Shown here: positions 52,952 through 62,011 of the stretch, piece by piece
Numbering within the stretch: position 1 is the first letter of the stretch
Layout: the number at the start of each line of letters is the position of its first letter
From: JAABTH01 sp964390725
Lineage (GTDB): Bacteria > Bacillota > Dethiobacteria > DTU022
DNA length: 64,000 nucleotides
Assembly: GCA_964390725.1 (NCBI GenBank)
Contig: CAYMIW010000005.1
Span: 1-64,000, forward strand
Direction: 5' to 3'
Notes under the pieces: model-generated
What the model was told of the DNA's origin: nothing
What the model saw: the letters and a program-made list of their open reading frames with translations, nothing else
The model's database searches: none
Translations under genes and position numbers: made by a program

Positions 52952-53962
52952 TTAATGGATTACCGTTACCCTGTTTTTATCTAATTCAGAGAGGGTTTCA
53001 AAATAAAATAAGCTATAAAAGTCTGGCAACTCATCCTGGTTGCGCCAGCCAATCCAAACCATCCACTGTGCTTCAGTCTCATAAGCCATTAGTAGTGATT
53101 GATCAAGCGCTACGCGGAATTCGTAGTGTTCCCATACTTCCTGAACTTCGGTAAGCTCGAGACCAAGGTGATCAGCAGTTGTTTTCATCGATTCTTCCGG
53201 AAAAGCAGAAATATATTCTTCGGCCTTAATAATTGCGGCAAGCATTCTTTCGATCGCAATACTATTACCGGTTATATAACTTTCTGTACTGATAAAGCTG
53301 AATATTTTTCTATATAATCCCGGGTTGCTAAATAAAACAGCATCATCACCAAGGGTTTTTCTGGCTAACGGCAGATATGTGCCAAAAAGGCTTACAGCAT
53401 CAAGCCTGCCGCTGGCAAGCATATCTATAAGTTCGTCCGGCTGACTGAAATAAAGATCAATATCATTTATGGTCATACCGTTTTTCAGCATGAAAAGGTA
53501 TAGATAATAATGAGTAGAGTTTTCGGCTATAGCGCCGATCTTTTTATTTATTAAATCGTCCGGTTTACTAATACCGCTGCTGCGGCGGGCAATAACCATT
53601 GCATCATTGTCCGAAATGGATGTAGTGGCAACAATTCTCAGCGTGTCATCAGCAAAAGCAGCAGAGACCAAGGTAACTTCGACAACAATTGCAGTATCAA
53701 TTGCTCCCGAGGCTAAATTCTCCATTACGGCAGGGCTGTCGCTGGAAAGCTTAAGGTCCACTGTTAGCCCTTCATCAGCGAAAAAGCCTTTTTCCAGGGC
53801 AATAATTACAGGCGCTCCGCTGACTGAGCTTGTGCTGCCAAGGGATACAGCAATCGTTTCATCAAAAGTAGCAGTCTCATTACCACACCCCGGGATGAGA
53901 AAGAGAAGGAACATCGATACAATCACCAGGAATCTTTTTACGCCTGAAACCGAAGCAGGCAT
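52952..53962 (-). CDS. NMT1/SsuA-like substrate-binding lipoprotein, no transporter partner
   Basis: This 336-residue lipoprotein has a signal ending in lipobox LIPGC (Cys26). It then has a periplasmic-binding-protein fold of the NMT1/THI5/SsuA group (ITGAPVI-like SVSGAPVIIALEKGFFADEGL, AENSTHYYLYLFMLKNG). Relatives bind aliphatic sulphonates, thiamine precursors or nitrate analogues. No ABC permease or ATPase gene is nearby; the next genes are a kinase and regulators. A receptor role for signalling is therefore the best guess. The start ATG follows AAGGTGG. A possible -10 TATAAT lies at 53998-54003 on this strand. Confidence 0.85.
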   Translation of the reverse strand: MPASVSGVKRFLVIVSMFLLFLIPGCGNETATFDETIAVSLGSTSSVSGAPVIIALEKGFFADEGLTVDLKLSSDSPAVMENLASGAIDTAIVVEVTLVSAAFADDTLRIVATTSISDNDAMVIARRSSGISKPDDLINKKIGAIAENSTHYYLYLFMLKNGMTINDIDLYFSQPDELIDMLASGRLDAVSLFGTYLPLARKTLGDDAVLFSNPGLYRKIFSFISTESYITGNSIAIERMLAAIIKAEEYISAFPEESMKTTADHLGLELTEVQEVWEHYEFRVALDQSLLMAYETEAQWMVWIGWRNQDELPDFYSLFYFETLSELDKNRVTVIH

Positions 53963-54147
53963 AATCCCGCCACCTTTATAATTTCATTATTGAGACTATT
54001 ATAAACGAATATATGTTACTTGAAAATAGCGAATATAGGTACTGTTTGTAAACAAGTATTCCAGTTTTCAGCATCCGGGGAAATGTTCTCTTTAAAAGTT
54101 GGCTTCAGATAATCAGTTATACGATTTTTGGATATACATTTTATTGA

Positions 54148-54179
54148 AAATGCAGCCGGTTTGAGGACCGGCTGCATTT
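54148..54179. terminator. Terminator after the DEAD-box helicase gene
   Basis: A perfect 13-bp stem (54148-54160 with 54167-54179) has a 6-nt loop. It lies 11 bp past the reverse-strand helicase stop. The T tract on that strand is short (TTTTC), but the position is convincing. Confidence 0.75.
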
Positions 54180-54189
54180 AAGAAGAAGC

Positions 54190-55632
54190 TTATTTATTGT
54201 AAGTTTTTTTATTTTTATGGTACTTTTTATACCCGCTTCTGGTTCTGCTTGATGTCTGTCTCGGTTTATAACTGTTACCCTGATTGCGCCTTTGCGGCTG
54301 TTTCTTTTTCGGCTGCCAGTTTTGGTCTGCAGTTATGCTGACCGGGGTTGAATCGGGCTCCTTAACTAACATTTTTAATGCAGCCGCCAGCAAAGAAGTA
54401 GCAGAATTGCTTTCAAGCAGCTCTCTGGCGGTTTCTTTGTAAAGCCGGTAATCTTCTTTTTCAACAATTTGAAGTATTTTTTCAGCGGCCAGTCTTTGCT
54501 GACCTTTTATGGCTTCGTCCAGGGTTGGTACTGACTGGTGAATAATCTTGCGCTTAATAATTCTTTCAATCAGCTCTAAATGATTAAGTTCACGAGGCTG
54601 AACCAGGGTTGCTGCCACACCGGATCGCCCTATTCGTCCTGTACGTCCAATCCTGTGCACATAGCTTTCAGGATCCTGTGGAATATCAAAGTTATATATA
54701 TGGGTTACCGAACCAATGTCGAGACCACGGGCGGCAACATCGGTAGCCACCAGAATTTCTACGAGGCGTTTCTTGAACTTCCTCATAACGCTATCCCGTT
54801 TTGACTGGGTCAGATCACCATGAATGGCTTCAGCAGAATATCCCCGCTTACTCAGCGCTTCAAAAATTTCATCGACCCTGCGCTTGGTCCGGGCAAAAAC
54901 AATGGCGGCATCCGGAGAGTGCAGATCCAGAAGGCGGCACAGGGTATCAAACTTATCTTTTTCATGAACCTTGTAATAATACTGTTCTGTATTCGGTACT
55001 GTTATCCCCGTGGCTTTAATAGTAATAAACTCCGGATCATGCATGTAGCGAAGGGCAAGTTCGCGAATCGGAGGCGGCATTGTTGCTGAAAAAAGCAAGG
55101 TCTGCCTTTCATCCGGCACTCCTGAAAGGATTTCTTCAATATCTTCCCTGAAACCCATATTCAACATTTCGTCAGCTTCATCAAGGACTACGGTGGAGAT
55201 GTTATTGAGACGGATTAACTTTCTGCGAATGTGATCCATCAAACGTCCCGGAGTGGCCACAATTATTTGCGGTCGGTTTTTTAAGGCCTTAATCTGTCTT
55301 TCCATATTCTGCCCACCATAAATTGGCAGAGCCTTAATTCTTTTATAATGTCCCAGGGAGTTAAGTTCTTCGGCCACCTGGACCGCCAGTTCTCTTGTTG
55401 GTGTTATGATTAATCCCTGGATAGCTTTATCATCAGCGCGGCACTTTTCAAGCAGTGGAATGCCGAAAGCGGCTGTTTTCCCTGTTCCTGTCTGGGCCTG
55501 TCCGATGATATCCCTCCCGTTTAAGGCAACAGGAATAGCCTCTTTCTGGATCGCAGTTGGTTCTTCAAAACTCATATCAGCAATTGCTTTACGTAAATTG
55601 TCACTGATATTAAAATCATTAAATGCATTCAT
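54190..55632 (-). CDS. DEAD-box ATP-dependent RNA helicase
   Basis: This 480-residue helicase has all core motifs: Q motif (EEPTAIQKEAIP), AQTGTGKT, PTRELAVQ, DEAD, SAT, ARTKRRVDE and HRIGRTGR. The C-terminal tail (about 425-480) is basic and rich in Lys/Gln/Arg, as in CsdA/DeaD/CshA, and probably binds RNA. Roles in ribosome assembly, mRNA decay or cold adaptation are known for relatives. The start is ATG after AAAGGTT. A leader of up to 250 nt with a hairpin precedes it. Confidence 0.94.
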   Translation of the reverse strand: MNAFNDFNISDNLRKAIADMSFEEPTAIQKEAIPVALNGRDIIGQAQTGTGKTAAFGIPLLEKCRADDKAIQGLIITPTRELAVQVAEELNSLGHYKRIKALPIYGGQNMERQIKALKNRPQIIVATPGRLMDHIRRKLIRLNNISTVVLDEADEMLNMGFREDIEEILSGVPDERQTLLFSATMPPPIRELALRYMHDPEFITIKATGITVPNTEQYYYKVHEKDKFDTLCRLLDLHSPDAAIVFARTKRRVDEIFEALSKRGYSAEAIHGDLTQSKRDSVMRKFKKRLVEILVATDVAARGLDIGSVTHIYNFDIPQDPESYVHRIGRTGRIGRSGVAATLVQPRELNHLELIERIIKRKIIHQSVPTLDEAIKGQQRLAAEKILQIVEKEDYRLYKETARELLESNSATSLLAAALKMLVKEPDSTPVSITADQNWQPKKKQPQRRNQGNSYKPRQTSSRTRSGYKKYHKNKKTYNK

Positions 55633-55711
55633 GGGTATAAACCTTTCTTTTCTGCCCCTTCTGTGTAAAAAAAGTAAGGTCAGGGGCTGTATTATATTTT
55701 CTGATAAATAA

Positions 55712-55742
55712 GGGGCGTTTCCATAACGAAAGGAAATGCCCC
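55712..55742. terminator. Hairpin between the sugar-acid operon and the helicase gene
   Basis: GGGGCGTTTCC (55712-55722) pairs with GGAAATGCCCC (55732-55742), 11 bp with one G-U, around a 9-nt loop. It could end the sugar-acid operon (last stop at 55888) or be part of the helicase leader. Neither strand shows a strong T run directly after it. Confidence 0.5.
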
Positions 55743-55887
55743 GGTATTATTGTAAATAGTTTTCCTTTGCTTTGCTTAAGAAATATATCATGTATTTCCA
55801 ACAAATGCAAGAGGGTACGGAATACAGCTATTATTATAGTTTTTCGGGCGGATGCTGGCTGAAAAAGCAATATTTCGTCACCCCAGC

Positions 55888-57228
55888 CTATTCTGTTGTT
55901 TTCCCCAAGCGCAGGGCCTTCTCTGCCTGCTGCTCAGCTATCTCTTTCTGGGGGTAGCGGGAAAAGACGATCACCCCGACCAGCAGGAACACGGCAGCAA
56001 CTGGACCGGTCAGGCGCACACCCAGCGGCTCGGCCGGCGTGCTGCCGAACCACTCCAGCAAAAAACCGGTAATCAGGGTGGACAGGCCCATGGCCAGTTT
56101 TAGAATAAAGTTTTGCGCCCCGTAATACATCGCTTCCCGGCGCTGGCCGGAAAGGGTTACCTCCAGGTCTGACACCTCGGCGACAATGGCGTCTGGTACC
56201 ATGAAAATAGCAGCTACCGGAACGCCGGAAAGAGCCATCAAGAGATAGGCAAAAGCATTTGGCGAGAGGAAACCGATCGACTGCCCCATAAAATATGCCA
56301 AGGGTAAAATGGTCATAAAGCCAGCCAGGGACGTCATCATAACCGCTTTTAAACCATATTTTTTGGCGCAGAGATTAAGCGGCATAAAAGACAGCAGGGC
56401 CACTACCATGACAATGCCGAGAAAAATAACCGTGTCACCTTCCGTTCCTCCCAGCAGGATGGTTACATAGAGGGGAATGCAGAGGGTGATAATATTAAAA
56501 CCGAGCCAGAAGGTAACATTGCCGACTAGGTAGATTATAAAGGGACGATTTTTAAAAGTAGTCCTGATTGCCTCGAAAAGTCCCAGTGTAGCCGGCTCGG
56601 CGACTGCATAATCCTTTTCTTTAATTAAAAGGGGGAAATAAAGCATTACCAGGCTGATCAAGCCCATAGTCCAGACCATACCGTGCGGGCTGAAAAGTTC
56701 GATGATCACCCCGCCGAGTCCGAAGGCGATGACCATGGCTATCAAGCCGAAGAAACCCTTGATCGTGGATAGATCGACCCGTTCGCGATTGGTGCGGGCC
56801 AGCTCCGGCAGCAGAGCAACATAGGGACAAACATAGGCAGTATAGAAAATAAAGTACAGGCCGAGCATAGCGATCAGATAAATACTGTTGATCGGAGCCT
56901 GTCCCGCCACGGGAGGGTAGAAAAGGGCAATAAAAACGGCTACGTAAGCCACTCCGCTGAAGAGCATGAAGGGCATTCGCCGACCCAATTTCCCTCCGTG
57001 GTTATCGGACCAGCGGGCGATGAGCGGGTCGGTCACCGCATCAACAACCCGGCCAAAAAACATAATAATTCCGAAAGTTGCCGGCGAGACAAGTGGTTCA
57101 TAACCCCGGATCGGACTGACCACATAATAGAAAAGCAGCCAGGTTAGCAGGATACGATCAATGAGGGCAAAGCCGCCCGCACCGACACCATAAACCCATT
57201 TTGCCCAGGTGGGCAGATGTTTTTTCAT
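55888..57228 (-). CDS. GPH-family (MelB-like) sugar:cation symporter
   Basis: This 446-residue transporter has 12 hydrophobic segments and belongs to the glycoside-pentoside-hexuronide:cation symporters. The family segment is FFGRVVDAVTDPLIARWSD, followed by GRRMPFM. It is the last gene of the G+C-rich operon and probably imports a glycoside or uronate that the other genes degrade. The start is ATG after GGGGGAGGA. The substrate is unknown. Confidence 0.9.
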   Translation of the reverse strand: MKKHLPTWAKWVYGVGAGGFALIDRILLTWLLFYYVVSPIRGYEPLVSPATFGIIMFFGRVVDAVTDPLIARWSDNHGGKLGRRMPFMLFSGVAYVAVFIALFYPPVAGQAPINSIYLIAMLGLYFIFYTAYVCPYVALLPELARTNRERVDLSTIKGFFGLIAMVIAFGLGGVIIELFSPHGMVWTMGLISLVMLYFPLLIKEKDYAVAEPATLGLFEAIRTTFKNRPFIIYLVGNVTFWLGFNIITLCIPLYVTILLGGTEGDTVIFLGIVMVVALLSFMPLNLCAKKYGLKAVMMTSLAGFMTILPLAYFMGQSIGFLSPNAFAYLLMALSGVPVAAIFMVPDAIVAEVSDLEVTLSGQRREAMYYGAQNFILKLAMGLSTLITGFLLEWFGSTPAEPLGVRLTGPVAAVFLLVGVIVFSRYPQKEIAEQQAEKALRLGKTTE

Positions 57229-57266
57229 TTCTCAATTCCTCCCCCATGGCTGAAATACAGATCTGA

Positions 57267-58604
57267 TTAAAGAGAAAAGCTGACTCCACGCAAAACAGCG
57301 CTGAATAACAAAATAATAAAGAATACAAAGAAAAGGGCTGAAAAATAGGTCATTGCTATTGAGAACCGACCGGGCCTATATTCCTGTGGAAGATAATATT
57401 TGCAGATATAGACAGCAAGGCAGGCTACAACAGGAAGCAACAGGGTGTCGATCACCGCGGTTAGCTGAAGCAGAATTACCGGCGAAGGAAGAATTGTTGC
57501 AAATAAAACAGCAAGAACTACATAGACGGCGACAAAAATACGGTAGCTGCTTAACTTTACCTCCCTTTTACCGGATCTATCTTTCAGGGCACCGGCGGCG
57601 ACCCGGCATAAACCGTCAATGTTGGCAACCAGGGTGCTGTAAAGAGTGCCAAAAATGCCCACCAGGAAAATAGCCTCGCCATTTCTCCCGAAAAAATTTC
57701 CGGCGATGCCTGCCAGGACGAGCCCCAGTTCATCGCCTTCAGGAACCAGCCCTGCAGGCTTGAGAATTGCTGCGCCGGCAATTAAAAAACCAACTGTCAG
57801 CAATGCAGTGAGAACAGTATTGATACATAGATCGAGTTGGTGAACCCTGATCCAGCCTTTGATCCTTTCGTGGTCCCCGGGCAGGGGAGCTGCGGTGGAT
57901 CTGGCCGCTCCCCTGCCACTTCCCTGTGTCCACATAGAAAACCAGATTGTACCGATGGCACCTGCTCCGGCCCAACCCAACAGGGGTACCAATTCCTGGA
58001 GAGAATCGTGAGGAAAAGTGATCATCAGGCCGGCCAACAGTTCGCCGGAAGAAGGCGGCACTCTGACTACGGCATAGACAATAAAATAAACAATTACAGC
58101 TACTAGCAGGCGTGAGACAGTTTGCAGGCTTTTATAGCTGCCGCAGTAAAGAATCAGGCCGGCTCCCAACAGGGCGATCAGAGCCCACGTAATATAGGAT
58201 AAGCTGGGGAATAGCCCTTGCAGAGTGCTACCGACTGTTAAAGCAATTCCGCTCATGCCGACAACACTGACAATAAAAAAGAGCCAGAATATCCAGAGGA
58301 TCCAGCCAGCCGGCAGTCGCAGGGGACCGATTTTCACTTTGATCCGGCCAAAAGCAGAAACGGCATTTTCACCGGTTATTACAGTATACCTGCCGATCAG
58401 TTCGGTCATGAAAAACTTGATGAAGATGGTCAGAATTGGCGCCCACAGCAGAGCCAGGCCGTAAATAGCCCCGGCCCGGGTGGCAAAAACCAGGGATCCC
58501 ACTCCCACCGCACTGGCTGACCAGACCAGGCCCGGCCCGAGAAAAAGCAACCTGCGCCAGCCTTTTGGCGGCTCACTGACATTGAAAGGTGTTTTCCCCT
58601 CCAC
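57267..58604 (-). CDS. Nramp-fold transporter lacking the metal-binding motifs
   Basis: This 445-residue protein has about 11 helices and aligns with the Nramp family from GPGLVWSASAVGVGSL (TM1) onward. The TM1 metal motif DPGN is replaced by GVGS, and the TM6 M-P-H region is replaced (GAIGTIWFSMWTQ), so the Asp, Asn, Met and His ligands for Mn/Fe are all missing. It therefore probably carries another solute. Its neighbours suggest an organic acid; that is inference. The start is GTG, 7-8 nt after AGGGAGGA. Confidence 0.8.
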   Translation of the reverse strand: MEGKTPFNVSEPPKGWRRLLFLGPGLVWSASAVGVGSLVFATRAGAIYGLALLWAPILTIFIKFFMTELIGRYTVITGENAVSAFGRIKVKIGPLRLPAGWILWIFWLFFIVSVVGMSGIALTVGSTLQGLFPSLSYITWALIALLGAGLILYCGSYKSLQTVSRLLVAVIVYFIVYAVVRVPPSSGELLAGLMITFPHDSLQELVPLLGWAGAGAIGTIWFSMWTQGSGRGAARSTAAPLPGDHERIKGWIRVHQLDLCINTVLTALLTVGFLIAGAAILKPAGLVPEGDELGLVLAGIAGNFFGRNGEAIFLVGIFGTLYSTLVANIDGLCRVAAGALKDRSGKREVKLSSYRIFVAVYVVLAVLFATILPSPVILLQLTAVIDTLLLPVVACLAVYICKYYLPQEYRPGRFSIAMTYFSALFFVFFIILLFSAVLRGVSFSL

Positions 58605-58626
58605 AATATATTCCTCCCTTACTTGC

Positions 58627-59382
58627 TTAAATTTCCATGGTTTCTCCTGGATGAAGAATCCGGCAGGCAGTACCAGTTACGTGGAACTCCTTTTTCCGAA
58701 CGGAGAGGAATGCTTCTACCTGGCTGGTATATTTTATTTTCAGGTTATTGCCCAGATCCAGATATTTGCCCCGGCAGGAATAATGCATTGGTATAAAAAG
58801 GCGCGGCTTGATCCTGGCAGCCAACGCTGCAGCGGCGGGCCAGTCCATTCCGTCTGCTCCCACCAGGGGATAGCGGGCACAGGAAACCTGTAAGAAAGCA
58901 AGATCAAGAGAGGTTACGGCCAGCTCATCAAGGCTGGGATGATCCCGTGTATCTCCGCTGAAATAAAGCTTCTTTGCCGACGGGCTGCTCATGACCAGGC
59001 CAATCGCCTGCGGGCTCAGCGGATGAACTGCTTTCACCGCCCGAACTGTAACACCTTTTCCCGACCAACTTTCGCCAGGATGCAGGCCGACAGCATCTAA
59101 ACCTTTTTTCCTGAGTTTGCGAGCTGCATCTACAGCGGTGACTACCGTACTGCCGCAGCAACGGGCCAGAGCAGCAGCAGATTCATCCCAGTGATCCAGG
59201 TGAATATGGGAAAGAAGGATCAGGGTGCAGGAATTAATCTGGTCCGCTCCGAGAGCTGGCGGTTCGAGACGGGGAGCAAGAAGGGCACTTAATTTTCCGG
59301 TTGAAAACCAGGGATCGGTCAGCACCGTCAGCGAACCGTCTTCAATATAAAAAGTAGCTTGCCCGATCGAGGTGATTTTCAT
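58627..59382 (-). CDS. Metallo-beta-lactamase-fold hydrolase, UlaG-like lactonase candidate
   Basis: This 251-residue MBL-fold protein has SHIHLDHWD (HxHxDH metal motif), GDTRDHPS with a further metal Asp, and FIPMHYSCRGKYLD with the last His. It resembles the UlaG/UPF0173 group, which includes L-ascorbate-6-phosphate lactonase. In this operon, opening a sugar-acid lactone is the natural role. The start is ATG after GGGAGGTG. It lies 7 nt after the dehydrogenase gene. Confidence 0.85.
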   Translation of the reverse strand: MKITSIGQATFYIEDGSLTVLTDPWFSTGKLSALLAPRLEPPALGADQINSCTLILLSHIHLDHWDESAAALARCCGSTVVTAVDAARKLRKKGLDAVGLHPGESWSGKGVTVRAVKAVHPLSPQAIGLVMSSPSAKKLYFSGDTRDHPSLDELAVTSLDLAFLQVSCARYPLVGADGMDWPAAAALAARIKPRLFIPMHYSCRGKYLDLGNNLKIKYTSQVEAFLSVRKKEFHVTGTACRILHPGETMEI

Positions 59383-59389
59383 TTATCTT

Positions 59390-60379
59390 TCACCTCCCGT
59401 CGATATTTTCTTTTCTAAGATACCAGTCAAGGGTTTCAAGATGTGATTCCAGATCTGTACGGGTCGGTTCCCAGCCGAGAATTAGAGCAGCTTTCTGAAT
59501 ATCAAATAGTGAATCGTGAAAAGCCAATTCCAGGTGTTGTGGGCTGATCGGCGGGGTGCCAAACTTTGCCCACAGTTTGATCACTGCCCTGACCGGCTTT
59601 TCTGGAATACAGAGCATCCGTGGTTTCTGGCCGGTCTTGCGGTAGAGGGCTTCGATCGTCTCACGCAGGGTGGGAACATTTTTTGAGCCAAGGTTAAAAA
59701 TCTCTCCGTCGCCGCGGCTGCTACATAAGGCAAGGCGTACAGCTTCTGCTGCATCCCAGGCATCGACCATCTGCAGTTTTACTCTTCCACTGCCGGGAAT
59801 GATCACCCGGCTACCTGTGGCAACAGCTTTAAACTGGTCTAACAGGAAGGGTTCATTTTGACCAGGGCCGGCGATCGTCGGAGGCCGAAAAATTACTGCC
59901 GGCAGCCCGCGGTGATGGATAGACAATACAAGTTTTTCACTCTCCACCTTGTTGCGTCCGTATTCACAAATGGGTTTAAGGGGGGCATCCTCAGGACAGG
60001 GGATGGTCGGTGGTGGCCCATACACCTCAACGCTGGAAATAAAAACACATTTTTTCAGATCGTGATCCAGAGATGCGGCAATAACATTTTCGGTGCCCCC
60101 GACATTGATCTCGCGCATTATTTTTTCGTCGGGCTGAAACTGAGCCAGGGCGGCCGCGGAGTGAACCACGGCATCCATGCCGGCCACCGCCCTGTCCACA
60201 GTATTTTTGTCCCGGATATCGCCGCGGGTAAAAGGGCTAACCGCATTTTTTTCCTGATTGTTCGGTTCCCGGCAATCAAAACGGTATACGCGGAACCCGG
60301 CATCAACCAGGGTGTCCACCAGGTAATGGCCCAGGAATCCCTCGCTGCCGGTCACTAAAACTTTCCAGTTACTGTTCAT
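59390..60379 (-). CDS. NAD-dependent epimerase/dehydratase family (extended SDR)
   Basis: This 329-residue protein has the Rossmann motif TGSEGFLGHYL and the catalytic set SSVEVYG and YGRNK (Tyr-x3-Lys), with NLGSKN and a C-terminal substrate domain. Family members include sugar-nucleotide epimerases and uronate dehydrogenases. Among dehydratase, aldolase and lactonase genes, oxidation of an aldose or uronate to a lactone is plausible. I use ATG 60379, 7 nt after GAGGAGG. It overlaps the dehydratase gene by 11 bp. Confidence 0.88.
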   Translation of the reverse strand: MNSNWKVLVTGSEGFLGHYLVDTLVDAGFRVYRFDCREPNNQEKNAVSPFTRGDIRDKNTVDRAVAGMDAVVHSAAALAQFQPDEKIMREINVGGTENVIAASLDHDLKKCVFISSVEVYGPPPTIPCPEDAPLKPICEYGRNKVESEKLVLSIHHRGLPAVIFRPPTIAGPGQNEPFLLDQFKAVATGSRVIIPGSGRVKLQMVDAWDAAEAVRLALCSSRGDGEIFNLGSKNVPTLRETIEALYRKTGQKPRMLCIPEKPVRAVIKLWAKFGTPPISPQHLELAFHDSLFDIQKAALILGWEPTRTDLESHLETLDWYLRKENIDGR

Positions 60380-61997
60380 GATCATCCCTCCTCCATCCGG
60401 CTGCTCCGGTGTGAGCAGAACCGACCAGCGCCGCATAACGGGCTAGCATGCCGGTTAATTGCCGCTGTGGCGGGCGCCACTCTTTTCGGCGCCGCTGTAG
60501 CTCTTCTGGGGGCACTTCCAGATCAAGACGTCGTCCAGCCAGATCAATGACAATCATGTCGCCATCACGCACCAGGGCCAGGGGCCCCCCTTCCCGGGCT
60601 TCCGGAGCAACATGTCCCACTGCAAGGCCACGGGTAAAACCGGAAAAACGCCCATCGGTAACCAGGGCTATGGACTCGTCCATAGACTGCTGAAAAAGAT
60701 ATTCAGTAAGTGTAAGCAACTCCCGCATGCCCGGCCCGCCGCGCGGCCCCTCATAGCGGACAACCACCGTATCTCCTTCTTTAAATGCACCGGTCAGGGC
60801 TGCCTCGATTGCTGCTTCTTCGCTGTCGAAAACTCTGGCCGGGCCGCGATGAATCACCTTTTCACTTTTTATTCCGCTCACTTTAAGAACAGCCGAATCA
60901 GGAGCGAGCGTACCGCGAAGTATGTTGATGCCGCCGAATGGCGCAAAGGGATCGGCGGGGTCCCTGAGCACAGGGTGCGAGGCAGTTTCAGCGCTGTCAA
61001 TGTTTGCCCCTACGGAGCTGTTATTAACCGTAAGAGCTTCCCTGTGAATTAAATGGCCTACTTTCCTCATCACTGCCGGGATGCCTCCTGCCCGGTGCAG
61101 ATCGAGAACAGTGTATTCACCGTTTGGGAAGACAGCCGCAATACGGGGAACCCGGTTGGCGAAATCATTAAATTCGTTAATATCCAGCCTTACTCCCAGC
61201 TCATAGGCCAGGGCCAGTAAATGGAGAACGGCGTTGGTAGAGCCCCCGGTGGCCATCAATACGGTGATGGCATTTTCCAGTGCTAAACGGGTCATAATCC
61301 GTTTGGGGGTCAGTTCATTTTTCAGCAGGGCGAGAATGGAGGCGCCGCTTCTCTTGGACGAAAGGATTTTTTCATTGTGAACGGCATGAATTGTTGCGCT
61401 ACCGGGCAAACTCATACCGAGAGCTTCGACCAAAAACTGCATAGTGTTGGCCGTTCCCATGCCTGAGCAAGCTCCTGCACCAGGGCAGTGGAGGGCAGCC
61501 ATGAAAGGATTGTTGTCTGGGACAAAAAGATTGTAAGGGAGCATGGCTCCGCCAGTGACAAAAATGGAAGGTAGATCAAGGCGAGCGGAGGCGATTAGCT
61601 GGGCGGGAACGATTTTATCACAACCCGAGATGAAGACAAGGGCATCCAGATAATGAGCACGGGCCATCCCCTCAATACCGTCGGCGATGGTTTCTCGCTG
61701 TGGAAGGATATATTTCATACCGGTCAGGCCGTTACTGTAACCGTCGCAGGGGGCAACGGTGTTGAATTCAAGGGGAGTTCCTCCCGCAGCCAGGATCCCA
61801 TCTTTGACTGCCCGGGCCAGATCGCGAAAATGGATATGACCGGGAACCAGCTCATTCCATGAATTGACCACCCCCACCAGGGGGCGGTCAATTTCCTCAT
61901 CGGTCAATCCCGCCCCGTGTAGCAGTTCTTTCCTGAGCATGGCTGTAAACAGCCGATCACTATTCTTCTGCAGGTTAGCACTTTTCGATTTCAGCAC
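60369..61997 (-). CDS. IlvD/Edd family dehydratase
   Basis: This 542-residue dehydratase has the three iron-sulphur cysteines Cys84 (APCDGYS), Cys126 (SGCDKIVPA) and Cys177 (GACSGMGTAN). It also has the C-terminal DGRFSGFTRGLAVGHVAPEA with the catalytic Ser. The family covers dihydroxy-acid dehydratase (IlvD) and sugar-acid dehydratases. No branched-chain amino acid genes are near, and the neighbours handle sugar acids, so an aldonate/aldarate dehydratase is more likely. I use GTG 61997, which has AAAGGAGG 7 nt upstream. Confidence 0.88.
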   Translation of the reverse strand: MLKSKSANLQKNSDRLFTAMLRKELLHGAGLTDEEIDRPLVGVVNSWNELVPGHIHFRDLARAVKDGILAAGGTPLEFNTVAPCDGYSNGLTGMKYILPQRETIADGIEGMARAHYLDALVFISGCDKIVPAQLIASARLDLPSIFVTGGAMLPYNLFVPDNNPFMAALHCPGAGACSGMGTANTMQFLVEALGMSLPGSATIHAVHNEKILSSKRSGASILALLKNELTPKRIMTRLALENAITVLMATGGSTNAVLHLLALAYELGVRLDINEFNDFANRVPRIAAVFPNGEYTVLDLHRAGGIPAVMRKVGHLIHREALTVNNSSVGANIDSAETASHPVLRDPADPFAPFGGINILRGTLAPDSAVLKVSGIKSEKVIHRGPARVFDSEEAAIEAALTGAFKEGDTVVVRYEGPRGGPGMRELLTLTEYLFQQSMDESIALVTDGRFSGFTRGLAVGHVAPEAREGGPLALVRDGDMIVIDLAGRRLDLEVPPEELQRRRKEWRPPQRQLTGMLARYAALVGSAHTGAAGWRRDDHEQ

Positions 61998-62011
61998 TGC
62001 AGAGCCTCCTT

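Noticed and set aside
59858..60358. 166-codon forward frame opposite the epimerase/dehydrogenase gene
   Set aside because: Antisense shadow in G+C-rich DNA; no SD and no recognisable protein.
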